The notes: generated by a model from the sequence alone, not told the origin. Shown: positions 1 through 8,684, numbered from the stretch's first letter. The stretch: DNA of 18,553 bases from CAVTND01 sp963735955 (GCA_963735955.1 CAVTND010000022.1:1-18553); one strand, 5' to 3'. Numbers and translations are program-made.

Positions 1-209
1 ACCTGGTGGTATTCGCCACACTGGTGCTGTCCGCTCATGCTCTGGGAATTACCGGCTCCACCATCGCCGGCGCCTGCATCGTCTACTTCTGGGCCCGCGT
101 CGTGCACGCTCTTGTCTACACCTTCTCGATTCCATGGGGACGCACGCTGGCCTTTACGGTTGGCTTTTTCGCGCAAGCAGTTATCGCGTGGCAGATACTT
201 GCTCATTAG
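1..209 (+). CDS. MAPEG family membrane protein, C-terminal part
   Basis: The reading frame is open from the window edge (first full codon at base 3) to a TAG at 207-209, so the gene begins upstream of the window. The visible 69 residues are almost wholly hydrophobic, with two or three membrane segments. The stretch YFWARVVHALVYTFSIPW followed by RTLAFTVGFFAQ matches the C-terminal half of small MAPEG-type four-helix proteins (membrane-associated proteins in eicosanoid and glutathione metabolism), where an aromatic-Trp-Ala-Arg motif sits in the third helix. Bacterial members are mostly uncharacterised; some conjugate glutathione or handle lipid peroxides. The family call rests on motif recognition; substrate and role are unknown. 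It lies on the same strand as the next gene, with a 63-base gap. Confidence 0.7.
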   Translation, partial: LVVFATLVLSAHALGITGSTIAGACIVYFWARVVHALVYTFSIPWGRTLAFTVGFFAQAVIAWQILAH

Positions 210-272
210 TAGTACAAGCGTTACCAGCACCAGCGTCGCTTCAGCCCAGGCCCACGGCGCCTGGGTCCAGAT

Positions 273-1007
273 TTGGTGCGCCTCGCTAGCGTCCTGATGG
301 TGGTGGGCGCGGCGCTGCTGGCTGCGTCCTTGCTGCTGCGGCACGCACTTCCCGGTCCCGCCGAGCTCCGTCCCGAACTGCGCAACGAGCCGGCGCAGGA
401 ACCGGCCCTGGCAGCACCGTTCCAGTCCACCGTGGGTGGCGTCACTTACGCGGTCAAACCCCTGGCCGACTACGAGATCTGGGGGCTGGTCGTCAGCAAT
501 CACGACACCAGTACCTGGTGGAACTGGATTCACAAGGCGTCCAACGATCATCTGAACGTAGTTGATCTATGCGTGGTGTTCGCCGAGAACGTGATCAGTG
601 GCGGTTACATCGGACTCGACTATTCGAGCGGGCAATTCGTCTGCAATGTGCAGACGAACTCAACTGAGAAGTGGCAGCGCTTTTCGATGCGGGCTCTTTC
701 GAACAATCATCTGCTTGCGGATCGGCCGTCGATCGTTGCGAAGCTCCGCGATGTGCGGATCGGCGATCAGGTTCGCATCCGCGGTTGGCTTGCCGAATAT
801 GCGCACAACCAGGGCTTCGCGTTCGCGCGCGGCACCAGCCTTACGCGCGACGACACCGGCAACGGCGCCTGCGAAACAATCTACGTGCAGGAGGTCGAAG
901 TACTGCGCGACGGCGGCAGGCCGTGGCGGTGGCTGCTGTGGCCGGCGATCGGCCTGATCGCGGCGGGTGCGATTCTCTGGCTGCGGGCGCCCTTCAGGGC
1001 CAGTTGA
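273..1007 (+). CDS. Doubly membrane-anchored protein of unknown function (244 aa)
   Basis: The protein has one hydrophobic segment near the N-terminus (about residues 5-23), a soluble part of about 190 residues, and a second hydrophobic segment near the C-terminus (about 219-237). The soluble part is therefore probably periplasmic. It contains sharply patterned motifs: GLVVSNHDTSTWW (71-83), DYSSGQF (116-122), LSNNHLLA (142-149), GDQVRIRGWLAEY (164-176) and DTGNGACETIYV (194-205), with cysteines at 100, 124 and 200. The motif density suggests a conserved family, which I recall only as uncharacterised proteobacterial proteins. No function is assigned. The start is uncertain: TTG at 273, GTG at 276 and ATG at 297 all precede the first membrane segment, and none has a good Shine-Dalgarno sequence. 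An in-frame stop at 210-212 rules out starts further upstream. Confidence 0.72.
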   Translation: MVRLASVLMVVGAALLAASLLLRHALPGPAELRPELRNEPAQEPALAAPFQSTVGGVTYAVKPLADYEIWGLVVSNHDTSTWWNWIHKASNDHLNVVDLCVVFAENVISGGYIGLDYSSGQFVCNVQTNSTEKWQRFSMRALSNNHLLADRPSIVAKLRDVRIGDQVRIRGWLAEYAHNQGFAFARGTSLTRDDTGNGACETIYVQEVEVLRDGGRPWRWLLWPAIGLIAAGAILWLRAPFRAS

Positions 1008-1105
1008 AGATCTACTCTTTCTGTATGTTCCTTCGCGGACTTCCATATCTCCTGGTTAGCTAATTCAAATCGCGCTGGCCGGAATTTCGCAACCACTCCA
1101 ATCGG

Positions 1106-2824
1106 TCAACCTGGCGCAAGCTTGGGCGCTGAGCTTTCCGCCTGGGCGACTGCACGGAACAGGCCATCCAATTCCGCGTCCGATTCTTCGCGAAGCTGCA
1201 CGATGCGCACAGTCTGGCCGGCCTTGCGCCCAACAGCCTGCCACGCTTCGCCGATCGCCGCCCGCAGCTGCGGCGCATCTCCTGCTTCGTCGGTCAGGAG
1301 CAGCACCCGTTCCAGCGGAACACGCCGCAGCAGCTCCTGCAACTCGAAGCGGGTACCGGCTCGCTTTTCGGTGTACTCACGCAAGTCGAGCAGCACGGCG
1401 CCCGCACGTTCGATCATTGCCAGAAAAGTTTGCTGCCAGGTAGTGTTGGCGCAGAAGAGTTCGTTTACGCGGAACCGGCCATCGGGATCACGTTCGTTAT
1501 CCAGCGCGCTGAGCCGCTGACCGATCTGACCCACGTCGCTGATGAAGCGGTCGGCCAGCCCTCGCCTGAGGTAGGCAAAGAACTCGTCCGGCTCCATTAG
1601 CGCGCCCGCGAGGTCGGGACCCGCGATCATCCAGATCGGCGCGGCGAATCGCCAGCGAGCAAGGAAGCGGTCAATGAAGGCCTCCGACCGTCCCGACGGT
1701 TTGAAAACCCGCAGCAGCAACAGGGGCGGCAAGGGCGGTGCAGCCTTTCGAACGGCCCAGCGCAGTGCCAGGCGCTGCATCACCCGCCATATCAGCCACA
1801 TCAGGACAACCAGCAGGCCCACCCACTCCATGGAACCGCCAGTTTTGTCTTCGAAGGATAGAAACATGACGGCTGTCAGGACAAAGAGTGTCATCAGGCC
1901 CCAGTAGGCGCCGAGTGCAAGCTGTAGTTCGCTGAATCGCTTTTCCGTGTATCGACGCGATATGCGAAGGAGCATGCGCCAGCCCACCCATGCCGACAGC
2001 GCAAGGACCGCAAGCAGTAGGGCCAATTGCACCAGATTCTCTTTCCAGGTGCCCCAGTCGTCCCCACTGCTGTCGTCGAGGGCCGCGGCCACTGCTGCGA
2101 ACGCGCTGAACACAAGAAAGCCCGCAATCATTGAGGCCATCAGCGGTGGACCCGCACCTCGCACAGACGGCCGCAGGAACGCGGTTAGCGTCAATCCCAA
2201 CCCGGCCAGTACCGCGGGCACGGCGACCACGGCGATCAGGCCTTGCCCGGTCATGAACAATCCGACCCCCAACGCCACGGCCCCAGCCACCACAATCCAC
2301 CAGGCCAACGCTTCCCGCGTGCCGGCCTGCAGCGCCCAGCCAAGCAAGGGCGGCAGCAACAGCATAGGCAGGATAACCAGGGCCGATGCGAGCAAGGAGG
2401 CCGCTTCGGTCTTGTCGGTAGATTCGGTGGCTACGGCATAGATCGCCAAGGCAACCGCCACCGTCAGCAGCAGCCCGAACCAATAGACCAGGCCTGCTGT
2501 GAACTGCACGAACAGCACTCGCCGGCGCAGACGTCGAGGTGGCCCCGTGGGGTCGGCGCCGGTTCCAGTCACCGAGGCAGCCGGGAACAACTGCACGCTC
2601 AGCGGCGGGGGAGTCTGACTCGCTTCAACGGAAGAGCCGAATGAGGTTGCGCTGCTCAGCGGCGTCTGTACTGCCGCGGTGCTGGCCTGCATCAGCACCA
2701 CCGCGCGCGCGTATCGTTGTTTGAGCCACCACGCCAAGCCGACCGCAATGGGTACCAGAAGGGCCAGCAATAGCGCAATGACGGCCACCGCTTGCGTTGA
2801 GGTGATATCCGCTTCGTTGGCCAT
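1106..2824 (-). CDS. Polytopic membrane protein with C-terminal TIR-like cytosolic domain
   Basis: This 572-residue protein has a first membrane helix (about 11-34), a low-complexity Pro/Ser/Thr linker (50-95), then about eight more hydrophobic segments between 102 and 350. A soluble domain of about 205 residues follows (367-572). It opens with a beta strand (LLLLRVF, 368-374) and a helix (SEAFIDRFLARWR, 380-392). Later come DPDGRFRVNELF (446-457), the strand AGAVLLDLREY (474-484), the helix TRFELQELLRR (491-501) with Glu494, and the strand ERVLLLTDE. A strand, a loop and then a helix-borne Glu is the arrangement of the catalytic region in TIR and nucleoside deoxyribosyltransferase-like domains. 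The domain call is inferred from pattern only. The gene is divergent from the LAL regulator at 3024. No Shine-Dalgarno sequence is evident before the ATG at 2824. Confidence 0.75.
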   Translation of the reverse strand: MANEADITSTQAVAVIALLLALLVPIAVGLAWWLKQRYARAVVLMQASTAAVQTPLSSATSFGSSVEASQTPPPLSVQLFPAASVTGTGADPTGPPRRLRRRVLFVQFTAGLVYWFGLLLTVAVALAIYAVATESTDKTEAASLLASALVILPMLLLPPLLGWALQAGTREALAWWIVVAGAVALGVGLFMTGQGLIAVVAVPAVLAGLGLTLTAFLRPSVRGAGPPLMASMIAGFLVFSAFAAVAAALDDSSGDDWGTWKENLVQLALLLAVLALSAWVGWRMLLRISRRYTEKRFSELQLALGAYWGLMTLFVLTAVMFLSFEDKTGGSMEWVGLLVVLMWLIWRVMQRLALRWAVRKAAPPLPPLLLLRVFKPSGRSEAFIDRFLARWRFAAPIWMIAGPDLAGALMEPDEFFAYLRRGLADRFISDVGQIGQRLSALDNERDPDGRFRVNELFCANTTWQQTFLAMIERAGAVLLDLREYTEKRAGTRFELQELLRRVPLERVLLLTDEAGDAPQLRAAIGEAWQAVGRKAGQTVRIVQLREESDAELDGLFRAVAQAESSAPKLAPG

Positions 2825-3023
2825 GTAGATGCCCAGTATGCATCACGCGACTCGGCACTTGGCTCGCGGCTCGGCGAGGCGAGCATCGAACTGCCGCCGC
2901 CCCCTCGTGGCGGCGCAAGCAAACCAAGTCGGATGCGTGTAGTTTTCGTCTGCTTCGATACTGAATGTTGGGATTCGTCAGGACGCCCGCGCGGCCGACA
3001 ATCGGTGTCTGGAGCCAGAAGGT
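2825..3023. promoter_or_regulatory. Divergent intergenic region between the TIR-like gene and the first LAL regulator
   Basis: These 199 bases separate two divergently oriented genes and must hold the 5' signals for both. On the right side GGAG at 3011-3014 lies nine bases before the ATG at 3024 and is a usable ribosome site. I see no convincing -35/-10 pair and no clear operator palindrome. The assignment is positional only. Confidence 0.4.
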
Positions 3024-5699
3024 ATGGCGAAGATCGCCGCAACTGTTCGAGCGCAAAGATCACCGGGTGTTCTTGGCGTCGCGCCGGTTGGACCCCTGCG
3101 GGCGCGACCTGAGGCACTGCTGCTGGAGCGCGAGGACGCGCTCGCAACACTGAACGCGGCAATCGCGGACGCTGGGCAGGGCCACGGGGGCTGCGTACTT
3201 GTCGCCGGCGAAGCAGGCATCGGCAAGAGCGCCGTGGTCGGTCGATTCGTGCGCCAACATGACGCCCAAGTACGAACATTGGTCGCCCGCTGCGATGCGA
3301 TGTTCACCCCGCGACCGCTCGGGCCGCTCGTCGATCTCGCTGGACAGCTCCCGCCGTCGCTAGGCCAGGCACTGCACGCAGGCCACACGTACAACGGCCT
3401 TTTCCCGGCATTTCTCGATTGGCTGCGCCAGACGATCACGCTGCTCGTGTTCGAAGACTTGCACTGGGCCGACGCCGCGACGCTCGATCTGGTGCGCTAC
3501 GTCGGCCGGCGCCTGGATGGCGTGGGTGCGGCTCTGGTGCTGACGTACCGCGACGACGAACTCGCACTCGCACATCCGTTGCGACAAGTGCTGGGCAGCC
3601 TGCCGGGCGCGAGTACGCATCGGATCATGCTCGCGCCGCTGTCGAAAGATGCGGTGACGCAGATGGCCGGGCACGCCGGACCTTCACCGCACGACCTGTA
3701 TCGCGTCACCGGTGGCAATCCGTTCTTCGTCACTGAAGTCCTGGCAGGCGACGGCAGTGGTGTGCCGCTCTCGGTGCGCGACGCCGTGCTGGCGCGGCTG
3801 GGAGGATTGACGCCGGCCGCTCGCGCACTGGCGCAACAGGCGAGCGTGGTCCCTCAGAAGATCGAGCGCAGTTTGCTCGAGGAGCTTCACGGACCGGGCG
3901 CCGTTGCGATCAACGGCAGTCTGGACGAATGTCTGGAGCGTGGCGTGCTCATCGGTGACAGGGAATCGCTGCGCTTCCGGCACGACCTGGCGCGCGTCTG
4001 CATCGAACAATCGTTGCCGCCCGAGCGGCGCCGCGCGTTGCATGCCCAAGTCTTCGCGGCGCTGAGTCGCCGCGACGATGCTGAGGCGCTGCTGGCGCGG
4101 CGCGTACACCATGCCGAACAGGCGGGTCTCGTCGATGCGGTCGTCGAGCTGGCACCTCGGGCTGCGCGCGACGCCGTTGCCACGTCAGCGCATCGCGATG
4201 CGGCCGCTCTATACGGGCTAGCGCTGCGGCATGCGAAAAGACTTGCGCCCCAGGCGCTGGCAGACATTCTGGAAGCGCGCGCTGTCGAGTGCGCGTTGAC
4301 CCAGGCACTCGACGACGCCGCCGCGGCGCGTGAACAAGCGCTGGAATTACATCGTGCGAGCGGCGACCGGCGTGCACAGGCATGGAATCTTTCGCGGCTG
4401 GCCACCCTGCGCATTACCAGGCCGGAAGCGCTCGACCATGCGCAGCAGGCGGTCGAACTGCTCGAGCAGATGCCACCGGGCCGTGAACTCGCTTGGGCCT
4501 GCGCCGACATGGCAGCAGTGCTGACGGTGCGAGCGCGCGCGGCCGATGCGCTGCAGTGGGGCCGGCGCGCGCTGGCCCTGGCCGAGCAGGTGGCCGAACC
4601 CGAGACGCTGGCGTACGCGCTGAACATCTGCGGCTCGGTCGAGCTCTCGCTCAAGTACGAGGAAGGTGCGCTGGCGAAACTGGAACGCAGCCTGGCGCTG
4701 GCACAGCAACACGGTCTCGATCAGAAGGTCGCGCTCGCGTACGTGAATCTCGCCGGCATGGCGCTGGTCAACCACGACTATCGACGCCTGCTGAACTACG
4801 CGGAACAGGGGCTTGCGTTCGCGTTGCGCCGCGACCTCGACTTTATCGTCGCTGCGCTTTATCTGCGGCGGCTTCTTGGTTGGTTCGACGTCGGCCGCTG
4901 GCGCGATGCCGCTGAGGAACTCGAACGGCTCGACGCGATGCCGGCGCTGCTGCCGCGCGAGCGCAACACGGTGCGCTTTTTGCGGGCGCGCTTGCGCGCG
5001 CTGGTGGGCACAACAAACGATGCCGCAGAGTGGCAGGAACTGCGCGCGATCGGGATCGCTGCGCAAACCGAGATGCGACCGGCCTCGGTCGCGTTGTTGT
5101 GCGCCGAGGCGGCCTGGTTGCGCGGGGACGAGGAGGCGGCCGAGCACATCATCACCGCGGCCTTGCCGCAGGCAATCGAAAGCGGTGAGCCGTCGCAACT
5201 TGGAGCCCTGCTCGTCTGGCTGCCTCGTTGCGGGGCGAAATTGCCGCCGCTGCAGTCGGCGATCGCGTTGCCTTATCGACTCGAAATCGAGGGCAAATGG
5301 CAGGCAGCGTCGGATGCCTGGGGCGAACTCGGCTGCGTATACGAGCAGGCGCTCGCATTGCTCGGAGGCGATGAAGCCGCACTGCGCGCCGCGTTCGATC
5401 GCTTCGAGTCGCTCGGCGCCAGGCCTGCTGCCGACATAACGCGCCGCCGCTTGCGCAAGCTCGGCGCGCTTGGACTTCGGCGCGGGCCGTACATCAGCTC
5501 CCGCTCCGATCCACTCGGGCTCACGCGGCGGGAACGCGAGATCTTCGAACTGGTGGTACAGGGTCACTCGAACGCGGCCATTGCGGCGCGGCTGCACCGC
5601 TCGGAGCGCACGGTCGAGCATCACGTTGCCGGAATTCTCGACAAGTTCCATGTCGCCTCGCGTGGAGAGCTGATCGCACTGACCCAAAGAGGGGAGTAG
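3024..5699 (+). CDS. LAL-type transcriptional regulator (ATPase, helical repeats, LuxR HTH), copy 1
   Basis: The 891-residue protein has the full LAL (large ATP-binding LuxR) layout. Walker A is GEAGIGKS (62-69) and Walker B is LLVFEDLHWAD (140-150). The STAND-type features TYRDDE and VTGGNPFFVTEVL follow. A long alanine-rich helical middle of TPR type runs from roughly 330 to 800. A LuxR-type HTH closes the protein (about 831-891), with LTRREREI, NAAIAARLHRSERTVEHHV and a final LDKFHVASR. In characterised family members such as MalT the ATPase and repeats sense an inducer and release the HTH for DNA binding; the inducer here is unknown. The homologous region starts near LLLERED (about 32), so the first 30 residues could be over-called, although GGAG at 3011-3014 suits the ATG at 3024. 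A paralogue follows 127 bases downstream. Confidence 0.9.
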   Translation: MAKIAATVRAQRSPGVLGVAPVGPLRARPEALLLEREDALATLNAAIADAGQGHGGCVLVAGEAGIGKSAVVGRFVRQHDAQVRTLVARCDAMFTPRPLGPLVDLAGQLPPSLGQALHAGHTYNGLFPAFLDWLRQTITLLVFEDLHWADAATLDLVRYVGRRLDGVGAALVLTYRDDELALAHPLRQVLGSLPGASTHRIMLAPLSKDAVTQMAGHAGPSPHDLYRVTGGNPFFVTEVLAGDGSGVPLSVRDAVLARLGGLTPAARALAQQASVVPQKIERSLLEELHGPGAVAINGSLDECLERGVLIGDRESLRFRHDLARVCIEQSLPPERRRALHAQVFAALSRRDDAEALLARRVHHAEQAGLVDAVVELAPRAARDAVATSAHRDAAALYGLALRHAKRLAPQALADILEARAVECALTQALDDAAAAREQALELHRASGDRRAQAWNLSRLATLRITRPEALDHAQQAVELLEQMPPGRELAWACADMAAVLTVRARAADALQWGRRALALAEQVAEPETLAYALNICGSVELSLKYEEGALAKLERSLALAQQHGLDQKVALAYVNLAGMALVNHDYRRLLNYAEQGLAFALRRDLDFIVAALYLRRLLGWFDVGRWRDAAEELERLDAMPALLPRERNTVRFLRARLRALVGTTNDAAEWQELRAIGIAAQTEMRPASVALLCAEAAWLRGDEEAAEHIITAALPQAIESGEPSQLGALLVWLPRCGAKLPPLQSAIALPYRLEIEGKWQAASDAWGELGCVYEQALALLGGDEAALRAAFDRFESLGARPAADITRRRLRKLGALGLRRGPYISSRSDPLGLTRREREIFELVVQGHSNAAIAARLHRSERTVEHHVAGILDKFHVASRGELIALTQRGE

Positions 5700-5826
5700 C
5701 AGACTCGTCGATGCCGTTGGCTTCCAGCCTTCAGCCGTGGACGATGCGCGTTTGCGCCAGGCCGCCTGTTGAACCGGAATCAAGTCATTCCGCCGCCGCC
5801 AGCGCTCTGCTAAGAAACGGGGTCTA

Positions 5827-8574
5827 GTGGCGTGCAACATGCAACAGTCAATTCGGGAGCGCCCGGCAAGCCTGCGCGAAACGACTGTCGCAGGCCGCTG
5901 GATCCGGACGAGTTTCGCGTGGGGACTTGTGGAACTGCTCGAGCGCGAGAGTCAGCTGCAGCAACTGTCGGCCGCGCTTGACGCCTTGATCGAACACGGC
6001 GTCGGCACGTGTGTACTCGTGGTTGGCGAGGCGGGCGTTGGCAAGACTTCGCTGGTACGCCGCTTTCTCGACGTGCGGCGCGGCCAGGTCGACATTTACC
6101 GGGGTGCGTGCGAGGCACTGTTCACGCCACGGCCGCTCGGTCCGATCGCCGACATCGCGTTGGCGCTGCCGCCTGGATTGGCGGCGCAGGTTCATGCAGG
6201 GAACACTTACAACGGCCTGTTCCCGTCGTTTCTCGCCTTCCTGCGCGAGCGACCCCGTTCGACCGTGCTGGTGATCGAGGACGCGCACTGGGCCGACGAA
6301 GCGACGCTCGACTTCATCAAGTACATCGGCCGGCGCATCGACAGCACGCGGGCGCTGCTCGTAGTCACGCTGCGCGACGACGAGTTCGTCCTCGACCATC
6401 CGCTGCGGCGCGTGCTCGGCGACCTGCCGGCGGCCATCACACGGCGCGTGGAGGTTGGACCACTGTCCCTCGCTGCGGTGGAAGAACTCGCGCACGCGGC
6501 CGGCCGCGATGCCGGCGCTCTGCATCGGCTGACCGGGGGCAATCCGCTTTACGTCAGCGAACTGCTCGCAGCACCCGGCGAAGCCGTGCCCGCTTCGGTG
6601 CGCGATGCTGTGCTGGCACGTTTCGGGCAACTCAGTCCAGCCGCACGACGCGTGGTCGAACTGGTGGCGATCGAGCCCGGCCGACTGGAGCGCGCTGTGG
6701 TCGACACGGCGATTCCGGGCGCGGACCCAGCGGTGCGTGAAGCCCACAGCAGCGGCGTCCTGCGTGCCGAGGCAGGCTGGGTCGCGTTCCGGCACGAGAT
6801 CGCGCGCCAGTGCATTGAAAGCGAGTTACATGCGGACCACCGCGCAGCGCTGCATGCGCAAGTGTTCGACGTGTTGCGAAATGAGGGCATTGTTCACGAC
6901 GGACTCGCGCGCGAAGTACACCACGCGATCGGAGCCGGTCGGCACGACGACGTTGCCGCGCTCGCCCCGCGCGCGGCGGAGGAAGCGGCACGCCTCGGTT
7001 CGCATCGCGAAGCAGCGGCGTTGTACCGGGGCGCGCTCGCGGCGAGCACCCGCATCAGCTCGGAAGCGCGCGCCGCGCTGCTCGAGGCAGCGGCCAGCGA
7101 GTCGCAGAAGACCGGCGCGCTGCAGGAAGCGATCGAATTACGGCAGGAGGCGCTGGTACTGCGGCGTGCCACCGGCGACCGGCAGCGGGAAGGCGTCAAT
7201 CTGCGACTGCTTGGCGTGTTGCACCGCCAGTCGAGCGGCGACACCGCCGAATACGTCCGCTTCGCGCGGGCCGCAGTCGAGGTGCTCGAGCCGCTCGGTC
7301 TGAGCGGCGAACTGGCCAAGGCCTACGCGAGCTTGTCGCATGCGCTCTGCCTGCAGTCCAACTACGACGAGGCGATCGACTGGGGCGCCCGCGCCGTGCG
7401 CCTGGCACAGGCAAGCTCGGATACGGCCGCGCTGGCGCTGGCACTGAATCGCCACGGCACGGCACAGCTTTACAGGGCCCACTCCGCGCAGGCCCGCGCA
7501 CAACTGGAACGGGCGCTGGCGCTGGCCATCGACGCGCGAGCCGAAGAGCTGGCGGCGGAGATTTACATCACGCTCCAGACTGGCGCGATCAATTACCACG
7601 ATCACGCATTTGCGCTCGAGGTCGGCGGGCGCGGTATCGCCTACTGCGAGGCGCGCGATTTCGACGGCTATGCCTTGAGCCTGCGCTCTCGTTGCGCGTA
7701 TTCACTGGCCTGTCTCGGCCGCTGGAACCAAGCCGAGCAGGAGTACGCGCTATGCGCGGCCGCGCCCAACACATCAGCGCTCGTGCGTGCGACTTGCGAA
7801 TACTCACTGCGCCGGCAGCAGCTAAGACGTGGGGAGCTGCCGGCAGCAGCACGCGGGCTGGCCGCACTCGACGGCGATGTGGACGATTTCTGGCGCAACG
7901 TGCAGGCGAGACTGCACACCCTGCAGATCGAATACAAACCACCGGCGATTGCCGCCGCGTGCGCCGAGGCCGCATGGCTGCGCGGCGATCACGAGGCGGC
8001 GCATGAAGTAGCCGGGATCGGATTGGCGGACGCGCTCGCAGCGCGCGACGGCCGGCTCGCCGGACCGCTGCTGGTCTGGCTTGCGCGCCTGGGTGTTGCG
8101 CCACCGCGATTCGACGGCGATCTTTTGCCTGCCTGCGCGCACGAGCTGGCAGGCGATCGTGCAGCGGCAGTCGCCGAATGGGAGCGGTTGAACAATCCGT
8201 ACGAGTGCGCACTGGTTCTTGCTTTCGGCGATGAAGAACAAATGCGCATGGCTCTGAACCGCTTCACAACGCTCGGCGCGGAGCGGCCCGCGGCGGTCGT
8301 GCGCAACCGGCTGCGCGCGCTCGGAGTGCGCGGCATCGAACGCGGCCCGTACGAGCATGCGCGCCAGCACGCCTTTGGTTTTACGCGGCGCGAGAACGAG
8401 GTCGCCGAGTTGTTGTGCCAAGGTCTGTCGAATGCGGCGATCGCGGACCGATTGCATCGATCCGAACGCACGATCGAACATCACGTCGCCAACGTGCTGG
8501 CGAAACTAGGCGTCACATCGCGCGCGCAGGCGGCGCTCAAGTTGTCGAATCTTCGACAACCCGCAGAAAACTAG
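5827..8574 (+). CDS. LAL-type transcriptional regulator (ATPase, helical repeats, LuxR HTH), copy 2
   Basis: The protein is 915 residues from the GTG at 5827 and is a paralogue of the gene just upstream, with the same domain order. Walker A is GEAGVGKT (67-74), Walker B is VLVIEDAHWAD (147-157), and TLRDDEF and LTGGNPLYVSELL follow. The helical repeat region is long, and the C-terminal LuxR HTH (about 850-915) carries FTRRENEV and NAAIADRLHRSERTIEHHV. Just after Walker A, a 46-residue segment (ALFTPRPLGP onward) matches copy 1 at 29 of 46 positions by eye. The start is doubtful. The GTG at 5929, preceded by GGGG at 5921-5924, would give a protein beginning VELLERES, which is where similarity to copy 1 begins, so a length of 881 residues is quite possible. 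Its target could include the lipoprotein gene downstream, by position only. Confidence 0.9.
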   Translation: MACNMQQSIRERPASLRETTVAGRWIRTSFAWGLVELLERESQLQQLSAALDALIEHGVGTCVLVVGEAGVGKTSLVRRFLDVRRGQVDIYRGACEALFTPRPLGPIADIALALPPGLAAQVHAGNTYNGLFPSFLAFLRERPRSTVLVIEDAHWADEATLDFIKYIGRRIDSTRALLVVTLRDDEFVLDHPLRRVLGDLPAAITRRVEVGPLSLAAVEELAHAAGRDAGALHRLTGGNPLYVSELLAAPGEAVPASVRDAVLARFGQLSPAARRVVELVAIEPGRLERAVVDTAIPGADPAVREAHSSGVLRAEAGWVAFRHEIARQCIESELHADHRAALHAQVFDVLRNEGIVHDGLAREVHHAIGAGRHDDVAALAPRAAEEAARLGSHREAAALYRGALAASTRISSEARAALLEAAASESQKTGALQEAIELRQEALVLRRATGDRQREGVNLRLLGVLHRQSSGDTAEYVRFARAAVEVLEPLGLSGELAKAYASLSHALCLQSNYDEAIDWGARAVRLAQASSDTAALALALNRHGTAQLYRAHSAQARAQLERALALAIDARAEELAAEIYITLQTGAINYHDHAFALEVGGRGIAYCEARDFDGYALSLRSRCAYSLACLGRWNQAEQEYALCAAAPNTSALVRATCEYSLRRQQLRRGELPAAARGLAALDGDVDDFWRNVQARLHTLQIEYKPPAIAAACAEAAWLRGDHEAAHEVAGIGLADALAARDGRLAGPLLVWLARLGVAPPRFDGDLLPACAHELAGDRAAAVAEWERLNNPYECALVLAFGDEEQMRMALNRFTTLGAERPAAVVRNRLRALGVRGIERGPYEHARQHAFGFTRRENEVAELLCQGLSNAAIADRLHRSERTIEHHVANVLAKLGVTSRAQAALKLSNLRQPAEN

Positions 8575-8593
8575 GTAGCGCAACGTCAATTCT

Positions 8594-8629
8594 GCGTGCG
8601 AGTGCGGATTCGCTCCGCGCAACGCACGC
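8594..8629 (+). terminator. Nested stem-loop after the second LAL regulator
   Basis: An outer 7-base stem (GCGTGCG 8594-8600 with CGCACGC 8623-8629) encloses an inner 5-base stem (GCGGA 8604-8608 with TCCGC 8614-8618) and a TTCGC loop, with a small internal loop between the stems. It begins 20 bases after the stop codon at 8572-8574. No T-run follows, so it is not a textbook intrinsic terminator; it may act as an mRNA 3' structure or a weak terminator. Confidence 0.4.
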
Positions 8630-8684
8630 CTAGCCTGCTCCCTTCGGTTTCGCCATTGCAACACCGCGGTGGCAATCCAAAAAA

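Noticed and set aside
1671..2483. 270-residue minus-strand frame inside the TIR-like membrane gene
   Set aside because: It is a shifted frame of the 572-residue gene, rich in Gly/Arg, without the membrane segments seen in the correct frame.
4347..5840. 497-residue open frame on the minus strand across the first LAL regulator
   Set aside because: It mirrors the plus-strand gene, which has Walker motifs and an HTH. The antisense product is Arg/Gln-rich with no recognisable domain. The 315-residue frame at 5848-6795 was rejected for the same reason.
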